NCBI GenBank assembly: GCA_937129145.1 | Contig: CAKZMU010000008.1 | Span: 90,333-154,332, forward strand | Direction: 5' to 3' | Source of the DNA: an uncultured Lacinutrix sp. | GTDB taxonomy: Bacteria; Bacteroidota; Bacteroidia; Flavobacteriales; Flavobacteriaceae | Length of the DNA stretch: 64,000 nt | In this document: piece by piece, positions 45,229 through 53,742 of the stretch | How positions within the stretch are numbered: position 1 is the first letter of the stretch | How the letters are laid out: every line of letters begins with the position of its first letter | Program-made: the position numbers and the translations under genes | The notes under the pieces: model-generated | Told to the model about the DNA's origin: nothing | What the model saw: only the letters and a program-made list of their open reading frames with translations | The model's database searches: none

Positions 45229-45972
45229 TTAAAACTCCAACTTCTTTTTACGAAGCTCGAAATTCTGGCCTAAATACACTTTACGTACCATTTCATCGGC
45301 AGCGAGTTCTTCGGGTTTTCCGGCTTTAAGAATGCTACCTTCAAACATTAAATAAGTTCTATCAGTAATGGCAAGTGTTTCCTGTACGTTATGGTCGGTA
45401 ATTAAAATACCAATATTCTTTTTGGTCAGTTTTGCTATGATGCGTTGTATGTCTTCAACAGCAACTGGGTCAACGCCTGCAAAGGGTTCATCTAATAAAA
45501 TAAAATTAGGGTCAGTCGCTAAGGCACGAGCAATTTCGGTACGACGACGCTCACCACCCGACAATAAATCACCACGATTTTTACGTATGTGTCCAAGTCC
45601 AAATTCTTCAATGAGCGACTCCATTTTGTCATGCTGCTCTTTTTTAGATAGCTTGGTAAGCTGCAACACGCTTAAAATATTTTCTTCAATACTTAATTTA
45701 CGAAACACGGATGCTTCCTGAGCTAGATACCCAATACCATTTTGTGCACGTTTGTACATAGGGTAGTTGGTGATTTCAGTAGAGTCTAAAAATATATTTC
45801 CGCCATTAGGTTTTATTAAACCAACAATCATATAAAATGAGGTCGTCTTACCAGCACCATTTGGTCCCAATAATCCAACTATTTCACCTTGATTTACTTC
45901 AAGCGAAACGTCTTTTACAACTTTTCGTCCGCTGTAGGACTTCATTAAATTGTCGGCTCTTAATTTCTTCAT
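45229..45972 (-). CDS. lptB: LPS-export ABC transporter ATPase LptB
   Basis: LptB powers extraction of lipopolysaccharide from the inner membrane by LptFG. The 247-residue protein has Walker [10 protein letters not shown] (about residues 36-44), [18 protein letters not shown] (the Q-loop region typical of LptB), signature [16 protein letters not shown] and [16 protein letters not shown]. The C-terminal KVYLGQNF is also a family mark. Length is normal. It lies with kpsF (arabinose-5-phosphate for Kdo) two genes upstream on the same strand, giving a small LPS theme next to the polysaccharide locus. Confidence 0.93.
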   Translation of the reverse strand: MKKLRADNLMKSYSGRKVVKDVSLEVNQGEIVGLLGPNGAGKTTSFYMIVGLIKPNGGNIFLDSTEITNYPMYKRAQNGIGYLAQEASVFRKLSIEENILSVLQLTKLSKKEQHDKMESLIEEFGLGHIRKNRGDLLSGGERRRTEIARALATDPNFILLDEPFAGVDPVAVEDIQRIIAKLTKKNIGILITDHNVQETLAITDRTYLMFEGSILKAGKPEELAADEMVRKVYLGQNFELRKKKLEF

Positions 45973-46108
45973 GATTGCTAAAATAGTAAATTCAAAACGA
46001 CTAACATTTCAGTTTATTAAAAGTTTAACGAGATAAGTTGGTTGTTTATGATGCGAATTATAAAAGTTATTTCAGTTCTCGATTTTTTTTTTTTTGGAAT
46101 TTGGAATT
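45973..46108. other. AT-rich gap with a 13-base T tract
   Basis: This 136-base gap lies between lptB and the AhpD-like gene. It contains thirteen consecutive T at 46083-46095 followed by two tandem TTTGGAA-type units, and a third unit lies in the end of the neighbouring gene. On the minus strand the tract is poly-A, so it is not a terminator for the AhpD-like gene. No promoter consensus for lptB was recognised. Confidence 0.4.
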
Positions 46109-46465
46109 TTAGTCTATTTTGGAATTTGCTTCCAAAGCATCCCAATATTCATAAGCGCGACGCAAATGCGGAATAACAATGGTGCCGCCAATTAAGGTGG
46201 CAATACTAAGGGTTTCCACTACTTCATCTTTACTTAATCCAGCTTTATGACTGCTTTCTAAATGATACTTAATACAATCGTCACAACGCAATACAGTTGA
46301 GGCCACCAAACCTAAAAGTTCTTTGGTCTTGACATCTAAAACACCTTCTTTAAATGCGTTTGTATCAAGGTTAAAAATGCGCTTTATTACTTTGTTGTTA
46401 TCTGCTAAAATTTTATCATTCATTTTAGCACGATACTCATTAAATTCTTCAACTATATTAGGCAT
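46109..46465 (-). CDS. Carboxymuconolactone decarboxylase / AhpD-like protein
   Basis: The 118-residue protein has the AhpD-type redox motif CDDCIKYH (about residues 54-61): two cysteines two apart with a following His. The surrounding ELLGLVASTVLRCDDCIKYHLESSHKAGLSKDEVVETLSIA is the family core. Likely a thiol-disulphide or peroxide-defence protein and not a true carboxymuconolactone decarboxylase, since members with CxxC are mostly redox proteins. It overlaps the tatC stop by eight bases, so it is in the kpsF-tatC operon. Confidence 0.87.
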   Translation of the reverse strand: MPNIVEEFNEYRAKMNDKILADNNKVIKRIFNLDTNAFKEGVLDVKTKELLGLVASTVLRCDDCIKYHLESSHKAGLSKDEVVETLSIATLIGGTIVIPHLRRAYEYWDALEANSKID

Positions 46466-47282
46466 GTTTAGCTTCTTTTTTCTTTTGATTTTTAATAACC
46501 ATTTTTGATATGAAAATACTTACTTGGTATAATATAATAATTGGAATAGCTACAATAATTTGGCTTGCAATATCTGGAGGCGTAATGATTGCCGAAAGTA
46601 TCAATACAATTACCAATGCATATTTGCGATATTTCTTTAAAAATTCAGGTGTTACTAATCCAATTTTTGTCAAGAAATAGATAATAATTGGTAACTCGAA
46701 CACCAAACCTGATGCTAATGCAGCTGACCTAACGAGACCAATAAATGAGCCAATGTCTATTTGATTATCCACCAACGTTGATATGCTGTAATTTGCTAAG
46801 AAGTTTATTGATAAAGGAGTTACAATGTAGTAGCCAAAAAGAACGCCTAAAAAGAATAATAAAGAAGAAATAATAATGAATCCTTTAGAATGTCTACGTT
46901 CGTTTGGGTGCATTCCAGGGCTAATAAATTTCCAAAATTGATAAATTACATAAGGGAATGCTATAATAAAACCAGCCAAAATTGACGTCCAGATATCTGC
47001 CGAAAATTGCCCAGCCATGGTTCGGTTTTGCAAAATTAAAGGCATTTCTTCAGCACAAAATGTTGATTCTACTCCAATAAAATTACCAGCTTTGCATAAA
47101 TAATGATAAGTAGGAAAACTCATTTCCTTAGGAGCAAAAATAATTTTCTCGAACAAATGCTTACTAAACATGTATGCAAGGGATGCAACAATAATAACCG
47201 CAGATGTAGCACGTATTAAATGCCATCTTAAATCTTCAAGATGGTCTAAAAAAGACATTTCGTTTACAGTTTTCTTTGCCAT
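46458..47282 (-). CDS. tatC: Twin-arginine translocase subunit TatC
   Basis: TatC is the receptor for twin-arginine signal peptides of folded exported proteins. The 274-residue protein starts MSFLDHLEDLRWHLIRA (family N-terminus near residues 9-25), has six membrane segments, and carries FIIAFPYVIYQFWKFISPGMHPNERR, the first cytoplasmic loop typical of TatC, and FELPIIIYFLTKIGLV. A periplasmic loop insertion near residues 60-90 includes two Cys (LCKAG, TFCAEE), a feature of Bacteroidota TatC. Its start overlaps the kpsF stop by one base. Confidence 0.94.
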   Translation of the reverse strand: MAKKTVNEMSFLDHLEDLRWHLIRATSAVIIVASLAYMFSKHLFEKIIFAPKEMSFPTYHYLCKAGNFIGVESTFCAEEMPLILQNRTMAGQFSADIWTSILAGFIIAFPYVIYQFWKFISPGMHPNERRHSKGFIIISSLLFFLGVLFGYYIVTPLSINFLANYSISTLVDNQIDIGSFIGLVRSAALASGLVFELPIIIYFLTKIGLVTPEFLKKYRKYALVIVLILSAIITPPDIASQIIVAIPIIILYQVSIFISKMVIKNQKKKEAKHA

Positions 47283-48247
47283 TATAATATCCCTTCTTTA
47301 ATAAGGTCGTGTAAATGTACCACACCAGCGTATTTACCGTTTTCTTCAACCAATAATTGTGAAATATCGTTGGCTTCCATAAGTTCCATAGCATCTACAG
47401 CCATCGCATCATTATTTATGCTCTTAGGGTTGGCACCCATAATATCTTTTGCTGTGTAATTTGAAAAATCATCCGTTTTGCTAAGCATCCGTCTTAAGTC
47501 ACCATCGGTAATAATACCAACAATAACATCATTTTCAACAACAGCAGTGACGCCCAACATTTTTTCAGATATTTCAATAATAACATCTTTTATTTTAGTG
47601 TCTTTAGTAACAGCTGGTTTTTGGTTTACCGAAGAAATATCACTCACACGCAAGTATAATTTTTTACCCAAAGCACCTCCTGGATGGTATTTTGCAAAAT
47701 CTTTGCTGGAAAAACCTCTTAATTCCAATAAGCAAACTGCCAAGGCATCTCCCATAACCAATTGTGCTGTGGTGCTTGTTGTTGGTGCTAAATTATTTGG
47801 GCAGGCTTCTTTTTTAACAAAAGTGTTTAAAACATAATCGGCATTTTGACCTAAAAATGATTCCGTATTTCCAGTAATGGCAATCATTTTATTTGGACCA
47901 TTTTTTATAAGAGGAACTAATACCTTTATTTCAGGCGTATTGCCACTTTTAGAGATACAAACCACAACATCATCCTTTAGTATAAGTCCTAAATCACCAT
48001 GAATAGCATCAGCAGCATGCATAAAAACTGCAGGCGTTCCAGTAGAATTTAATGTAGCAACAATTTTATTGGCTATAATCGCACTTTTGCCAATACCAGT
48101 AATAATTACGCGTCCTTTAGATTTGTAAATAAGTTCTACCGAATTTGAAAAGTTATCATCCAATAAATTTGAAAGGTTTGCAATAGCATTACTTTCCATA
48201 TTTATGGTGTCTTTGGCAAGATTTAAAATAGATTTTGAAGTATTCAA
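47282..48247 (-). CDS. kpsF: Arabinose-5-phosphate isomerase (KpsF/GutQ/KdsD family)
   Basis: It isomerises ribulose 5-phosphate to arabinose 5-phosphate, the first committed step to Kdo. Residues about 35-170 form the SIS domain (GRVIITGIGKSAIIANKIVATLNSTGTPAVFMHAADAIHGDLG core, cited here in part: VITGIGKSAIIANK; FMHAADAIHGDLGL). Two CBS domains follow (about 205-320, with GVTAVVENDVIVGIITDGDLRR). The start is TTG at 48247, which matches the usual N-terminus NTSKSILNLAKDTI; the first ATG would remove 16 conserved residues. It heads the minus-strand operon with tatC, divergent from recQ. Confidence 0.9.
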   Translation of the reverse strand: MNTSKSILNLAKDTINMESNAIANLSNLLDDNFSNSVELIYKSKGRVIITGIGKSAIIANKIVATLNSTGTPAVFMHAADAIHGDLGLILKDDVVVCISKSGNTPEIKVLVPLIKNGPNKMIAITGNTESFLGQNADYVLNTFVKKEACPNNLAPTTSTTAQLVMGDALAVCLLELRGFSSKDFAKYHPGGALGKKLYLRVSDISSVNQKPAVTKDTKIKDVIIEISEKMLGVTAVVENDVIVGIITDGDLRRMLSKTDDFSNYTAKDIMGANPKSINNDAMAVDAMELMEANDISQLLVEENGKYAGVVHLHDLIKEGIL

Positions 48248-48267
48248 AATTTATATTTTTAGAGGTT

Positions 48268-48297
48268 TTGTTTCTTAAAGATTTTACTATCTTTAAG
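48268..48297 (+). promoter_or_regulatory. Possible recQ promoter overlapping an 8-bp inverted repeat
   Basis: TTG (48268-48270), a 17-base spacer and TATCTTTA (48288-48295) nearly match the flavobacterial promoter. CTTAAAGA (48274-48281) and TCTTTAAG (48290-48297) are exact inverted copies across an eight-base centre and overlap the -7 box. This could be an operator in the 187-base kpsF-recQ gap. The promoter would lie about 130 bases before recQ, so the evidence is modest. Confidence 0.3.
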
Positions 48298-48434
48298 AGT
48301 GATTTAAAATGTATTACTTTTAGGTAAATAAAATGATAGTACAAAAAAACGAAAAAAATTAATGAGAGTTCTCTAAATAGGGTAGAATTCTTTTTAAAAA
48401 TTCGATTTAACAAAATAAAGAAACTGAGGGATTA

Positions 48435-50636
48435 ATGAGTTTTGACGAAAACGATCTGCACCAAGCCTTAAAAACACATTTTGGGTTTGACAAATTTAAA
48501 GGACTCCAAGAAGAAGTAATTAAAAGCGTAGTAGCAGGTAACAATACATTTGTTATTATGCCAACAGGTGGTGGTAAATCACTATGCTATCAATTACCTG
48601 CATTAATGAAAGAAGGCACAGCCATTGTCGTGTCTCCATTAATTGCTTTAATGAAAAACCAAGTTGATGCCATTCGTGGTATATCAAATGAAGAAGGTGT
48701 GGCACACGTGTTAAATTCTTCCTTAAATAAAACGGAAGTAAAACGTGTGAAAGCAGATATTGAAAATGGTGTTACCAAACTACTATATGTTGCTCCAGAA
48801 TCACTAACCAAAGAAGAACATGTTGAGTTTTTAAAAACTCAAACTATCTCTTTTATGGCAATAGATGAAGCACATTGTATTAGTGAATGGGGACACGATT
48901 TTAGACCAGAATACAGAAACTTAAGGCACATTATAAAGCGTATTGGCGACAATATACCAATGATTGGTTTAACAGCTACTGCAACGCCTAAAGTTCAAGA
49001 AGATATATTAAAAAACCTTGGTATAACCAATGCAACAACCTTTAAAGCATCGTTTAATAGACCAAATTTATTCTATGAAGTTCGTCCTAAAACAAAATCT
49101 GTAGATGCTGATATTATTAGATTTATCAAACAAAATCAATCTAAATCAGGAATAGTTTACTGTTTAAGCAGAAAACGTGTAGAAGAATTATCTCAAGTTT
49201 TACAAGTAAATGGCATAAATGCTGTACCATACCACGCAGGATTGGATGCAAAAACCAGAGCAAAACACCAAGATATGTTTTTAATGGAAGATGCCGATGT
49301 GGTGGTGGCGACCATAGCCTTTGGAATGGGGATTGACAAACCAGATGTACGCTTTGTAATTCATCATGATATCCCAAAAAGTATCGAAAGTTATTACCAA
49401 GAAACTGGTCGCGCAGGACGTGATGGAGGAGAGGGTCATTGTTTGGCATATTATGCCTATAAAGACATCGAGAAACTCGAAAAATTTATGTCTGGTAAAC
49501 CAGTTGCCGAACAGGAAATTGGGCATGCGCTTTTACAGGAAGTGGTTGCTTTTGCTGAAACATCAGTTTCGAGACGTAAATTTATATTACATTATTTTGG
49601 TGAGGAGTTTGACAATGAAACTGGCGAAGGTGGAGATATGGACGATAATGTTAGAAGTCCTAAAAAGAAAAGTGAAGCTAAAAATGAAGTTACCACATTA
49701 ATTGATGTTGTCATAAAAACCAACGAAACATACAAAAGTAAAGATTTGGTAAATGTGATTGTTGGAAAAGAAAATGCTCTAATTAAATCACATAAAACTG
49801 ATGCACAACCATTTTTTGGAGTAGGAAAAGAGAAGGACGATAAATTCTGGATGGCACTTATAAGGCAAGTGCTTGTAGCAGGATATTTAAGAAAAGATAT
49901 CGAAACCTACGGTGTTTTAAAGGTAACCGATTTAGGTAAAGATTTTGTGGGTAACCCAAAATCTTTTATGATGGCTGAAGACCATATTTTCGACGAAAGT
50001 GACGACACAGGTATTATTACTGCTGCCAAAGGAGGAGGCGCATCGATTGATGAGAATTTAATGACCATGCTTAAAGATTTACGTAAGCGAAATGCCAAAA
50101 AATTGGGCGTGCCACCATTTGTGGTTTTTCAAGACCCATCGTTGGAAGACATGGCGCTTAAGTATCCAATTTCTTTAGAGGAGCTGTCCAATGTTCATGG
50201 TGTTGGCGAAGGTAAAGCTAAAAAATACGGACGAGATTTTGTCGATTTGATTACTACTTATGTTGAAGAAAACGACATTGTTAGACCAGACGATATGATT
50301 GTAAAATCTACTGGCTCTAATTCGGCATTAAAATTATACATCATTCAAAATATAGATAGAAAATTACCTTTAGATGATATCGCCTCTGCAAAAGGATTAG
50401 AAATGCCAGATTTTGTAAAAGAAATGGAAGCCATTGTATATTCTGGAACAAAGCTCAATATTAATTATTGGTTGAATGATATTTTAGATGAAGACCAGCA
50501 AGAAGAAATTCATGAGTATTTTATGGAATCGGAAACCGATAAAATAGATGATGCCATTGAAGAGTTTGATGGTGATTATGACGATGAAGAACTGCGTTTA
50601 TATCGTATCAAGTTTATTAGTGAGGTAGCAAATTAA
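48435..50636 (+). CDS. recQ: ATP-dependent DNA helicase RecQ
   Basis: RecQ is a 3'-5' helicase for recombination and fork repair. The 733-residue protein has Walker A MPTGGGKSLCYQLP (about residues 38-51), DEAHCISEWGHDFRPEY (about 143-159), GLTATATPKV and the second RecA domain with GRAGRDGG. An RQC winged-helix region follows, then an HRDC domain (about 545-610, VPPFVVFQDPSLEDMA) and a further C-terminal part with a WYL-free helical HTH-like region. In the RQC zinc site the usual Cys residues are absent: SVSRRKFILHYFGEEF has Ser where E. coli has Cys380, and the CxxCDxC cluster is replaced by GEGGDMDDN. Confidence 0.95.
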   Translation: MSFDENDLHQALKTHFGFDKFKGLQEEVIKSVVAGNNTFVIMPTGGGKSLCYQLPALMKEGTAIVVSPLIALMKNQVDAIRGISNEEGVAHVLNSSLNKTEVKRVKADIENGVTKLLYVAPESLTKEEHVEFLKTQTISFMAIDEAHCISEWGHDFRPEYRNLRHIIKRIGDNIPMIGLTATATPKVQEDILKNLGITNATTFKASFNRPNLFYEVRPKTKSVDADIIRFIKQNQSKSGIVYCLSRKRVEELSQVLQVNGINAVPYHAGLDAKTRAKHQDMFLMEDADVVVATIAFGMGIDKPDVRFVIHHDIPKSIESYYQETGRAGRDGGEGHCLAYYAYKDIEKLEKFMSGKPVAEQEIGHALLQEVVAFAETSVSRRKFILHYFGEEFDNETGEGGDMDDNVRSPKKKSEAKNEVTTLIDVVIKTNETYKSKDLVNVIVGKENALIKSHKTDAQPFFGVGKEKDDKFWMALIRQVLVAGYLRKDIETYGVLKVTDLGKDFVGNPKSFMMAEDHIFDESDDTGIITAAKGGGASIDENLMTMLKDLRKRNAKKLGVPPFVVFQDPSLEDMALKYPISLEELSNVHGVGEGKAKKYGRDFVDLITTYVEENDIVRPDDMIVKSTGSNSALKLYIIQNIDRKLPLDDIASAKGLEMPDFVKEMEAIVYSGTKLNINYWLNDILDEDQQEEIHEYFMESETDKIDDAIEEFDGDYDDEELRLYRIKFISEVAN

Positions 50637-51076
50637 GCTTCAGCAGTTTTAAAAATAACATCTTGTTTTTTCGATTTCACGCGAAGAGTTTGAATCTTTG
50701 AGTTGTTAAGTTTCTCAATTTGCTTTTTTTCAATATCAAAATCTATAGCAGTAATAAAGCTGTTTGGAACTTCACCAAAATCAGAATTTAACTCATCCAT
50801 GTTTGATTTTAGTGTCATTTCAAAATTCTTACAAGTAATGTTAATTTCTGCGCCTTTAAAGGTTTTTACTTTAAATTTCCCAACAATAACAACCCTAAAA
50901 TAGTAATAGCCTGCAAGTTCATTCATTCCGGCAAACATAATATTTGTATGAGACATAGCAAATGGTTTGTCTTCAATAGGAGCCATTATTTTTTCTAAAT
51001 AAGTGTCATCTGGAATTTCATCAGAACCGTTATTTTTATTGAAAGCAGTACGAATATTATTTAAAGAAAACTTCAT
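50633..51076 (-). CDS. Hypothetical cytoplasmic protein
   Basis: I do not recognise this 147-residue protein. It has no signal peptide or membrane segment. The middle (YYYFRVVIVGKFKVKTFKG and INITCKNFEMTLKSN) looks like a small beta-sheet unit and the rest is charged. It converges on recQ with a four-base overlap of stop codons. A TATGTTTG element (51093-51100, minus strand) lies 17 bases before the ATG. Similar short proteins of unknown function are frequent next to housekeeping genes in this family of bacteria. Confidence 0.6.
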   Translation of the reverse strand: MKFSLNNIRTAFNKNNGSDEIPDDTYLEKIMAPIEDKPFAMSHTNIMFAGMNELAGYYYFRVVIVGKFKVKTFKGAEINITCKNFEMTLKSNMDELNSDFGEVPNSFITAIDFDIEKKQIEKLNNSKIQTLRVKSKKQDVIFKTAEA

Positions 51077-51092
51077 TCTTTTTAATTTTTCA

Positions 51093-51100
51093 CAAACATA
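51093..51100 (-). promoter_or_regulatory. Possible -7 element for the hypothetical gene at 50633-51076
   Basis: The minus strand reads TATGTTTG, fitting TAnnTTTG, 17 bases before the ATG. The nearest TTG -33 candidate is 26 bases away, too far, so only the -7 box supports it. Confidence 0.3.
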
Positions 51101-51167
51101 ATAAAGAAATAGTGAAATGATTACGTCAAAAACTCTTAATTAGTAATTCATAAATCATAAATCATTG

Positions 51168-51175
51168 TATCTTTG
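51168..51175 (+). promoter_or_regulatory. Probable promoter of the peptidyl-prolyl isomerase gene
   Basis: TATCTTTG followed by CA is a strong flavobacterial -7 element and lies 23 bases before the ATG at 51198. A triplicated AATCAT/TAAATCAT stretch occupies the -33 region, where no TTG is seen. Confidence 0.5.
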
Positions 51176-51197
51176 CACTTTCTTAAAAATTAGAACA

Positions 51198-52130
51198 ATG
51201 CAAGACGGTTTATACGCAAAATTTAATACAAGTAAAGGCGAAATTTTAGTCGCTTTAGAATACAAAAAAACACCAGGAACAGTTGGTAATTTTGTTGCTT
51301 TGGCTGAAGGTAATTTAGAAAACTCAGTAAAACCACAAGGAACACCTTATTATGATGGATTAAAATTTCACAGGGTAATTCCAGATTTTATGATTCAAGG
51401 AGGTTGCCCACTAGGAAGCGGGACAGGAAATCCTGGATACCAATTTGATGACGAAATTCATCCAGATTTAAAACACGATGGCCCAGGAGTGTTATCGATG
51501 GCAAACGCTGGACCAGGAACCAATGGAAGTCAGTTTTTTATCACACATATTGAAACGGCTTGGTTAGATGGTAAGCACACAGTTTTTGGTAAGGTAACCG
51601 AAGGTCAAGATGTTGTTGATGCCATTGCACAAGGCGATACAATTGAAAATTTAGAGATTGTGCGCAAAGGTGATGAGGCAGAAAAATTTAATGCAGTTGA
51701 AGCTTTTAGAACTTTTGAAGGAACAAGAGAAAAAAGAATAGCTGAAGCAAAGGCTAAAGCCGAAGCTGAAATGGAAAAATTAGCAGCTGGTTTTAGCAAA
51801 ACGGATAGCGGATTGCGTTACCAAGTATTGCAAGAAGGCACAGGAAATAAAGCTGAAAAAGGCAAAACAGTATCAGTACATTACAAAGGTCAGTTAGCTG
51901 ATGGTACTGTGTTTGATTCATCATACAAACGTAATCAACCTATAGATTTTGCTTTAGGTGTAGGACAAGTAATTCCAGGTTGGGATGAAGGGATTCAACT
52001 ACTTAAAGTAGGTGACAAAGCGCGTTTTGTAATACCAAGCGATTTAGCTTATGGTAGCGCTGGTGCTGGTGGTGTTATTCCTCCAGATGCTACATTAATT
52101 TTTGATGTTGAATTGATGAACGTAAAATAG
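51198..52130 (+). CDS. Peptidyl-prolyl isomerase, cyclophilin-FKBP fusion
   Basis: The 310-residue protein joins two unrelated prolyl isomerases. Residues 1-150 are a cyclophilin: [29 protein letters not shown] and [11 protein letters not shown]. Residues about 165-200 are an Ala/Glu/Lys-rich helix linker. Residues about 205-310 are an FKBP domain: [36 protein letters not shown] and [23 protein letters not shown]. No signal peptide is present, so it should act in the cytoplasm. The ATG at 51198 is preferred because a promoter -7 box lies just upstream and the extension to 51165 is not cyclophilin-like. Confidence 0.93.
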   Translation: MQDGLYAKFNTSKGEILVALEYKKTPGTVGNFVALAEGNLENSVKPQGTPYYDGLKFHRVIPDFMIQGGCPLGSGTGNPGYQFDDEIHPDLKHDGPGVLSMANAGPGTNGSQFFITHIETAWLDGKHTVFGKVTEGQDVVDAIAQGDTIENLEIVRKGDEAEKFNAVEAFRTFEGTREKRIAEAKAKAEAEMEKLAAGFSKTDSGLRYQVLQEGTGNKAEKGKTVSVHYKGQLADGTVFDSSYKRNQPIDFALGVGQVIPGWDEGIQLLKVGDKARFVIPSDLAYGSAGAGGVIPPDATLIFDVELMNVK

Positions 52131-52155
52131 TAAGAAGTAAACTTATAATAAAATT

Positions 52156-52183
52156 AAAGTTGCTTTTTGGCAGCTTTTTTTTG
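52156..52183 (+). terminator. Rho-independent terminator after the peptidyl-prolyl isomerase gene
   Basis: AAAGTTGC (52156-52163) pairs with GCAGCTTT (52170-52177) with one G-U pair around a six-base loop, followed by a run of T. It lies 26 bases after the stop codon. Confidence 0.7.
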
Positions 52184-52275
52184 TTTTGTATTTATAAAAA
52201 AGTGCTAATTAGTATCATTTTTTGTAAATTCAACCGTTATTTATTATAATGACATTAATTAATCTTTAAAACCCT

Positions 52276-52629
52276 ATGAAACTCAATAAATTTCCAATAA
52301 TTCTCCTATTATTTTCTGTAGTATTGCTTAACGCACAAGAAGAGGGGCTTATATCATCAATAGACGATTTTTCGATAGATAAAGTTGAATTCAACCAAAA
52401 TGGCGTAAAAATTCTAGCTTTTAGTAGTACGTTGGCTATAGAATTTGTTGATGAAGTTTCTAATTTAAGATATGAAATTATCAATAAAAAGGGTGATGTA
52501 TTATTAAGCAAGAAAGAGGACACTGCAAAAAAAACACTATTAAACATATCAAATCTTAAAAAAGGAACGTACTACGTCAGGGTTTTTTCAGACGAAATAA
52601 AAGACTTTTTAAAGTTCACAAAAACATAG
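52276..52629 (+). CDS. Secreted protein resembling an isolated type IX sorting domain, paralogue 1
   Basis: The 117-residue protein has a signal peptide (MKLNKFPIILLLFSVVLLNAQ, cleavage after the Ala-Gln region near residue 20) and a mature part of about 95 residues. The second half, LRYEIINKKGDVLLSKK then LLNISNLKKGTYYVRVFSD and LKFTKT, follows the pattern of type A type IX C-terminal sorting domains (N-x-x-G, then L-x-x-G-x-Y-x-V-x-V and a Lys end). There is no cargo domain. The next gene is a paralogue with the same plan. Function is unknown. A terminator hairpin separates the two genes. Confidence 0.68.
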   Translation: MKLNKFPIILLLFSVVLLNAQEEGLISSIDDFSIDKVEFNQNGVKILAFSSTLAIEFVDEVSNLRYEIINKKGDVLLSKKEDTAKKTLLNISNLKKGTYYVRVFSDEIKDFLKFTKT

Positions 52630-52663
52630 AATTTAGCGATATTCTGGTAAAGAATAAGAATTT

Positions 52664-52691
52664 AAAAAACTGCTTTTCAGCGGTTTTTTTT
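52664..52691 (+). terminator. Rho-independent terminator between the two secreted paralogues
   Basis: AAAAAACTGC (52664-52673) pairs with GCGGTTTTTT (52680-52689), one G-U pair, loop of six, ending in T. It lies 35 bases after the first paralogue's stop, so the two paralogues are separate transcripts or the downstream one has its own promoter. Confidence 0.65.
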
Positions 52692-52792
52692 GTATTCACA
52701 TTTTTTTTATAGGCTAAAAAGCACCACTTGTCCTTGTTTTTTGTGATTTAAATCATTGTTAGCTAGGTTCATAGCAATTAATCCAAGTAACT

Positions 52793-53170
52793 ATGAAACT
52801 AAATAAACCCTCATTAGTCATGGTGCTACTGCTATTTTCTGTAATGGCTATGCAAGCACAAAAGGGAGGCGAAACAGCATCTTTAGAAGCTGTTGAAAAA
52901 GTCTCTCCTGCTCCAAAAATTGAATACAACCCAAGTGGTGTAAACCTTGAAGTTGTCGATGACAAGCTATTGCTGTACTTTAAAAACCGAATGTCTAACT
53001 TAAGATGTGAAGTGATTAACAAAAAAGGCGAGTTATTGATGGTGACTAGAGCCAAAAGCTCTCAGTATTCCACATTAAATATTTCTGGCTTAGATAGCGG
53101 GACATATTTTGTAAGAGTTAGATTCTATGACGGAACCTTAAAAGAGTTTTTAAAATTTTCGAAAAAGTAA
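52793..53170 (+). CDS. Secreted protein resembling an isolated type IX sorting domain, paralogue 2
   Basis: The 125-residue product begins MKLNKPSLVMVLLLFSVMAMQAQ-like (signal peptide, about 23 residues) and shares the plan of the gene before it: MSNLRCEVINKKGELLMVTR, then TLNISGLDSGTYFVRVRFYD and LKEFLKFSKK. Both start codon contexts read ATGAAACT. The mature part is about 100 residues. The similarity to type IX C-terminal sorting domains is by pattern only. It could also be a small extracellular beta-sandwich of the DUF3244 kind. No lipobox or catalytic residue. Confidence 0.68.
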   Translation: MKLNKPSLVMVLLLFSVMAMQAQKGGETASLEAVEKVSPAPKIEYNPSGVNLEVVDDKLLLYFKNRMSNLRCEVINKKGELLMVTRAKSSQYSTLNISGLDSGTYFVRVRFYDGTLKEFLKFSKK

Positions 53171-53193
53171 AATTACTAGCGTACTTTTACTAA

Positions 53194-53742
53194 ATGAATC
53201 AACAAGCACTCGAACAATTAAAATATCCTATTGGGCAGTTTATTTGTCCTGAGGTAATTACGTCCAAACATTTACATAATTGGATTGAAGTTTTAGAACA
53301 ATTTCCATCGAAATTAAAGGGTTTGGTGGAACATCTTACCGATGAACAATTAGACACACCTTATCGACCAGAGGGTTGGACAGTGAGGCAAGTTGTGCAT
53401 CATGTATCTGATAGTCACCACCATAGTTACATTCGTTTTAAATGGGCTTTAACCGAAGATACACCAGTTATTAAATATTATTTCGAACAGTTTTGGGCAG
53501 AATTACCAGATGCTAAATACGCACCTATACAAATGTCGTTAGACCATTTAAGTGCTGTGCATTATAAATTGGTATATCTGCTTAAGCGTTTAAGCGAAGA
53601 GGATTTAAACAAAAGCTTTATCCACCCCGAACATAATGAAGAAGTGGTTTTAAAAAAGAATGTTGGTATTTATGCATGGCATAGTGACCATCATTATGCA
53701 CATATAGAGAATTTATTAAAAAGAAAAGGTTGGTTAGTGTAA
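53194..53742 (+). CDS. DinB/YfiT-type metal-dependent protein (putative bacillithiol transferase-like)
   Basis: The 182-residue protein has the YfiT/DinB four-helix fold: start YPIGQFICPEVITSKHLHNWI, then GWTVRQVVHHVSDSHHHSYIRFKWAL and GIYAWHSDHHYAHIENL. The three metal-ligand His are in VVHHVSDSH (near residue 68) and WHSDHHYAHI (near 165-170). Bacillus YfiT/BstA is a nickel- or zinc-binding thiol transferase of the DinB superfamily, and the Bacteroidota may use bacillithiol, so a thiol-S-transferase role is possible. It converges on the GNAT gene with a nine-base overlap. Confidence 0.88.
   Translation: MNQQALEQLKYPIGQFICPEVITSKHLHNWIEVLEQFPSKLKGLVEHLTDEQLDTPYRPEGWTVRQVVHHVSDSHHHSYIRFKWALTEDTPVIKYYFEQFWAELPDAKYAPIQMSLDHLSAVHYKLVYLLKRLSEEDLNKSFIHPEHNEEVVLKKNVGIYAWHSDHHYAHIENLLKRKGWLV

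Noticed and set aside
46083..46095. Thirteen-T tract as a phase-variable switch
   Set aside because: It is intergenic and past the end of the AhpD-like gene, 110 bases from the lptB start, with no promoter consensus around it.
47478..47837. Plus-strand frame of 119 codons opposite kpsF
   Set aside because: It is antisense to the CBS and SIS domains of a clear isomerase gene and has no start signal or domain.
49141..49526. Overlapping minus-strand frames of 81-102 codons inside recQ
   Set aside because: They are antisense to helicase motifs of recQ, overlap each other and show no recognisable protein features.
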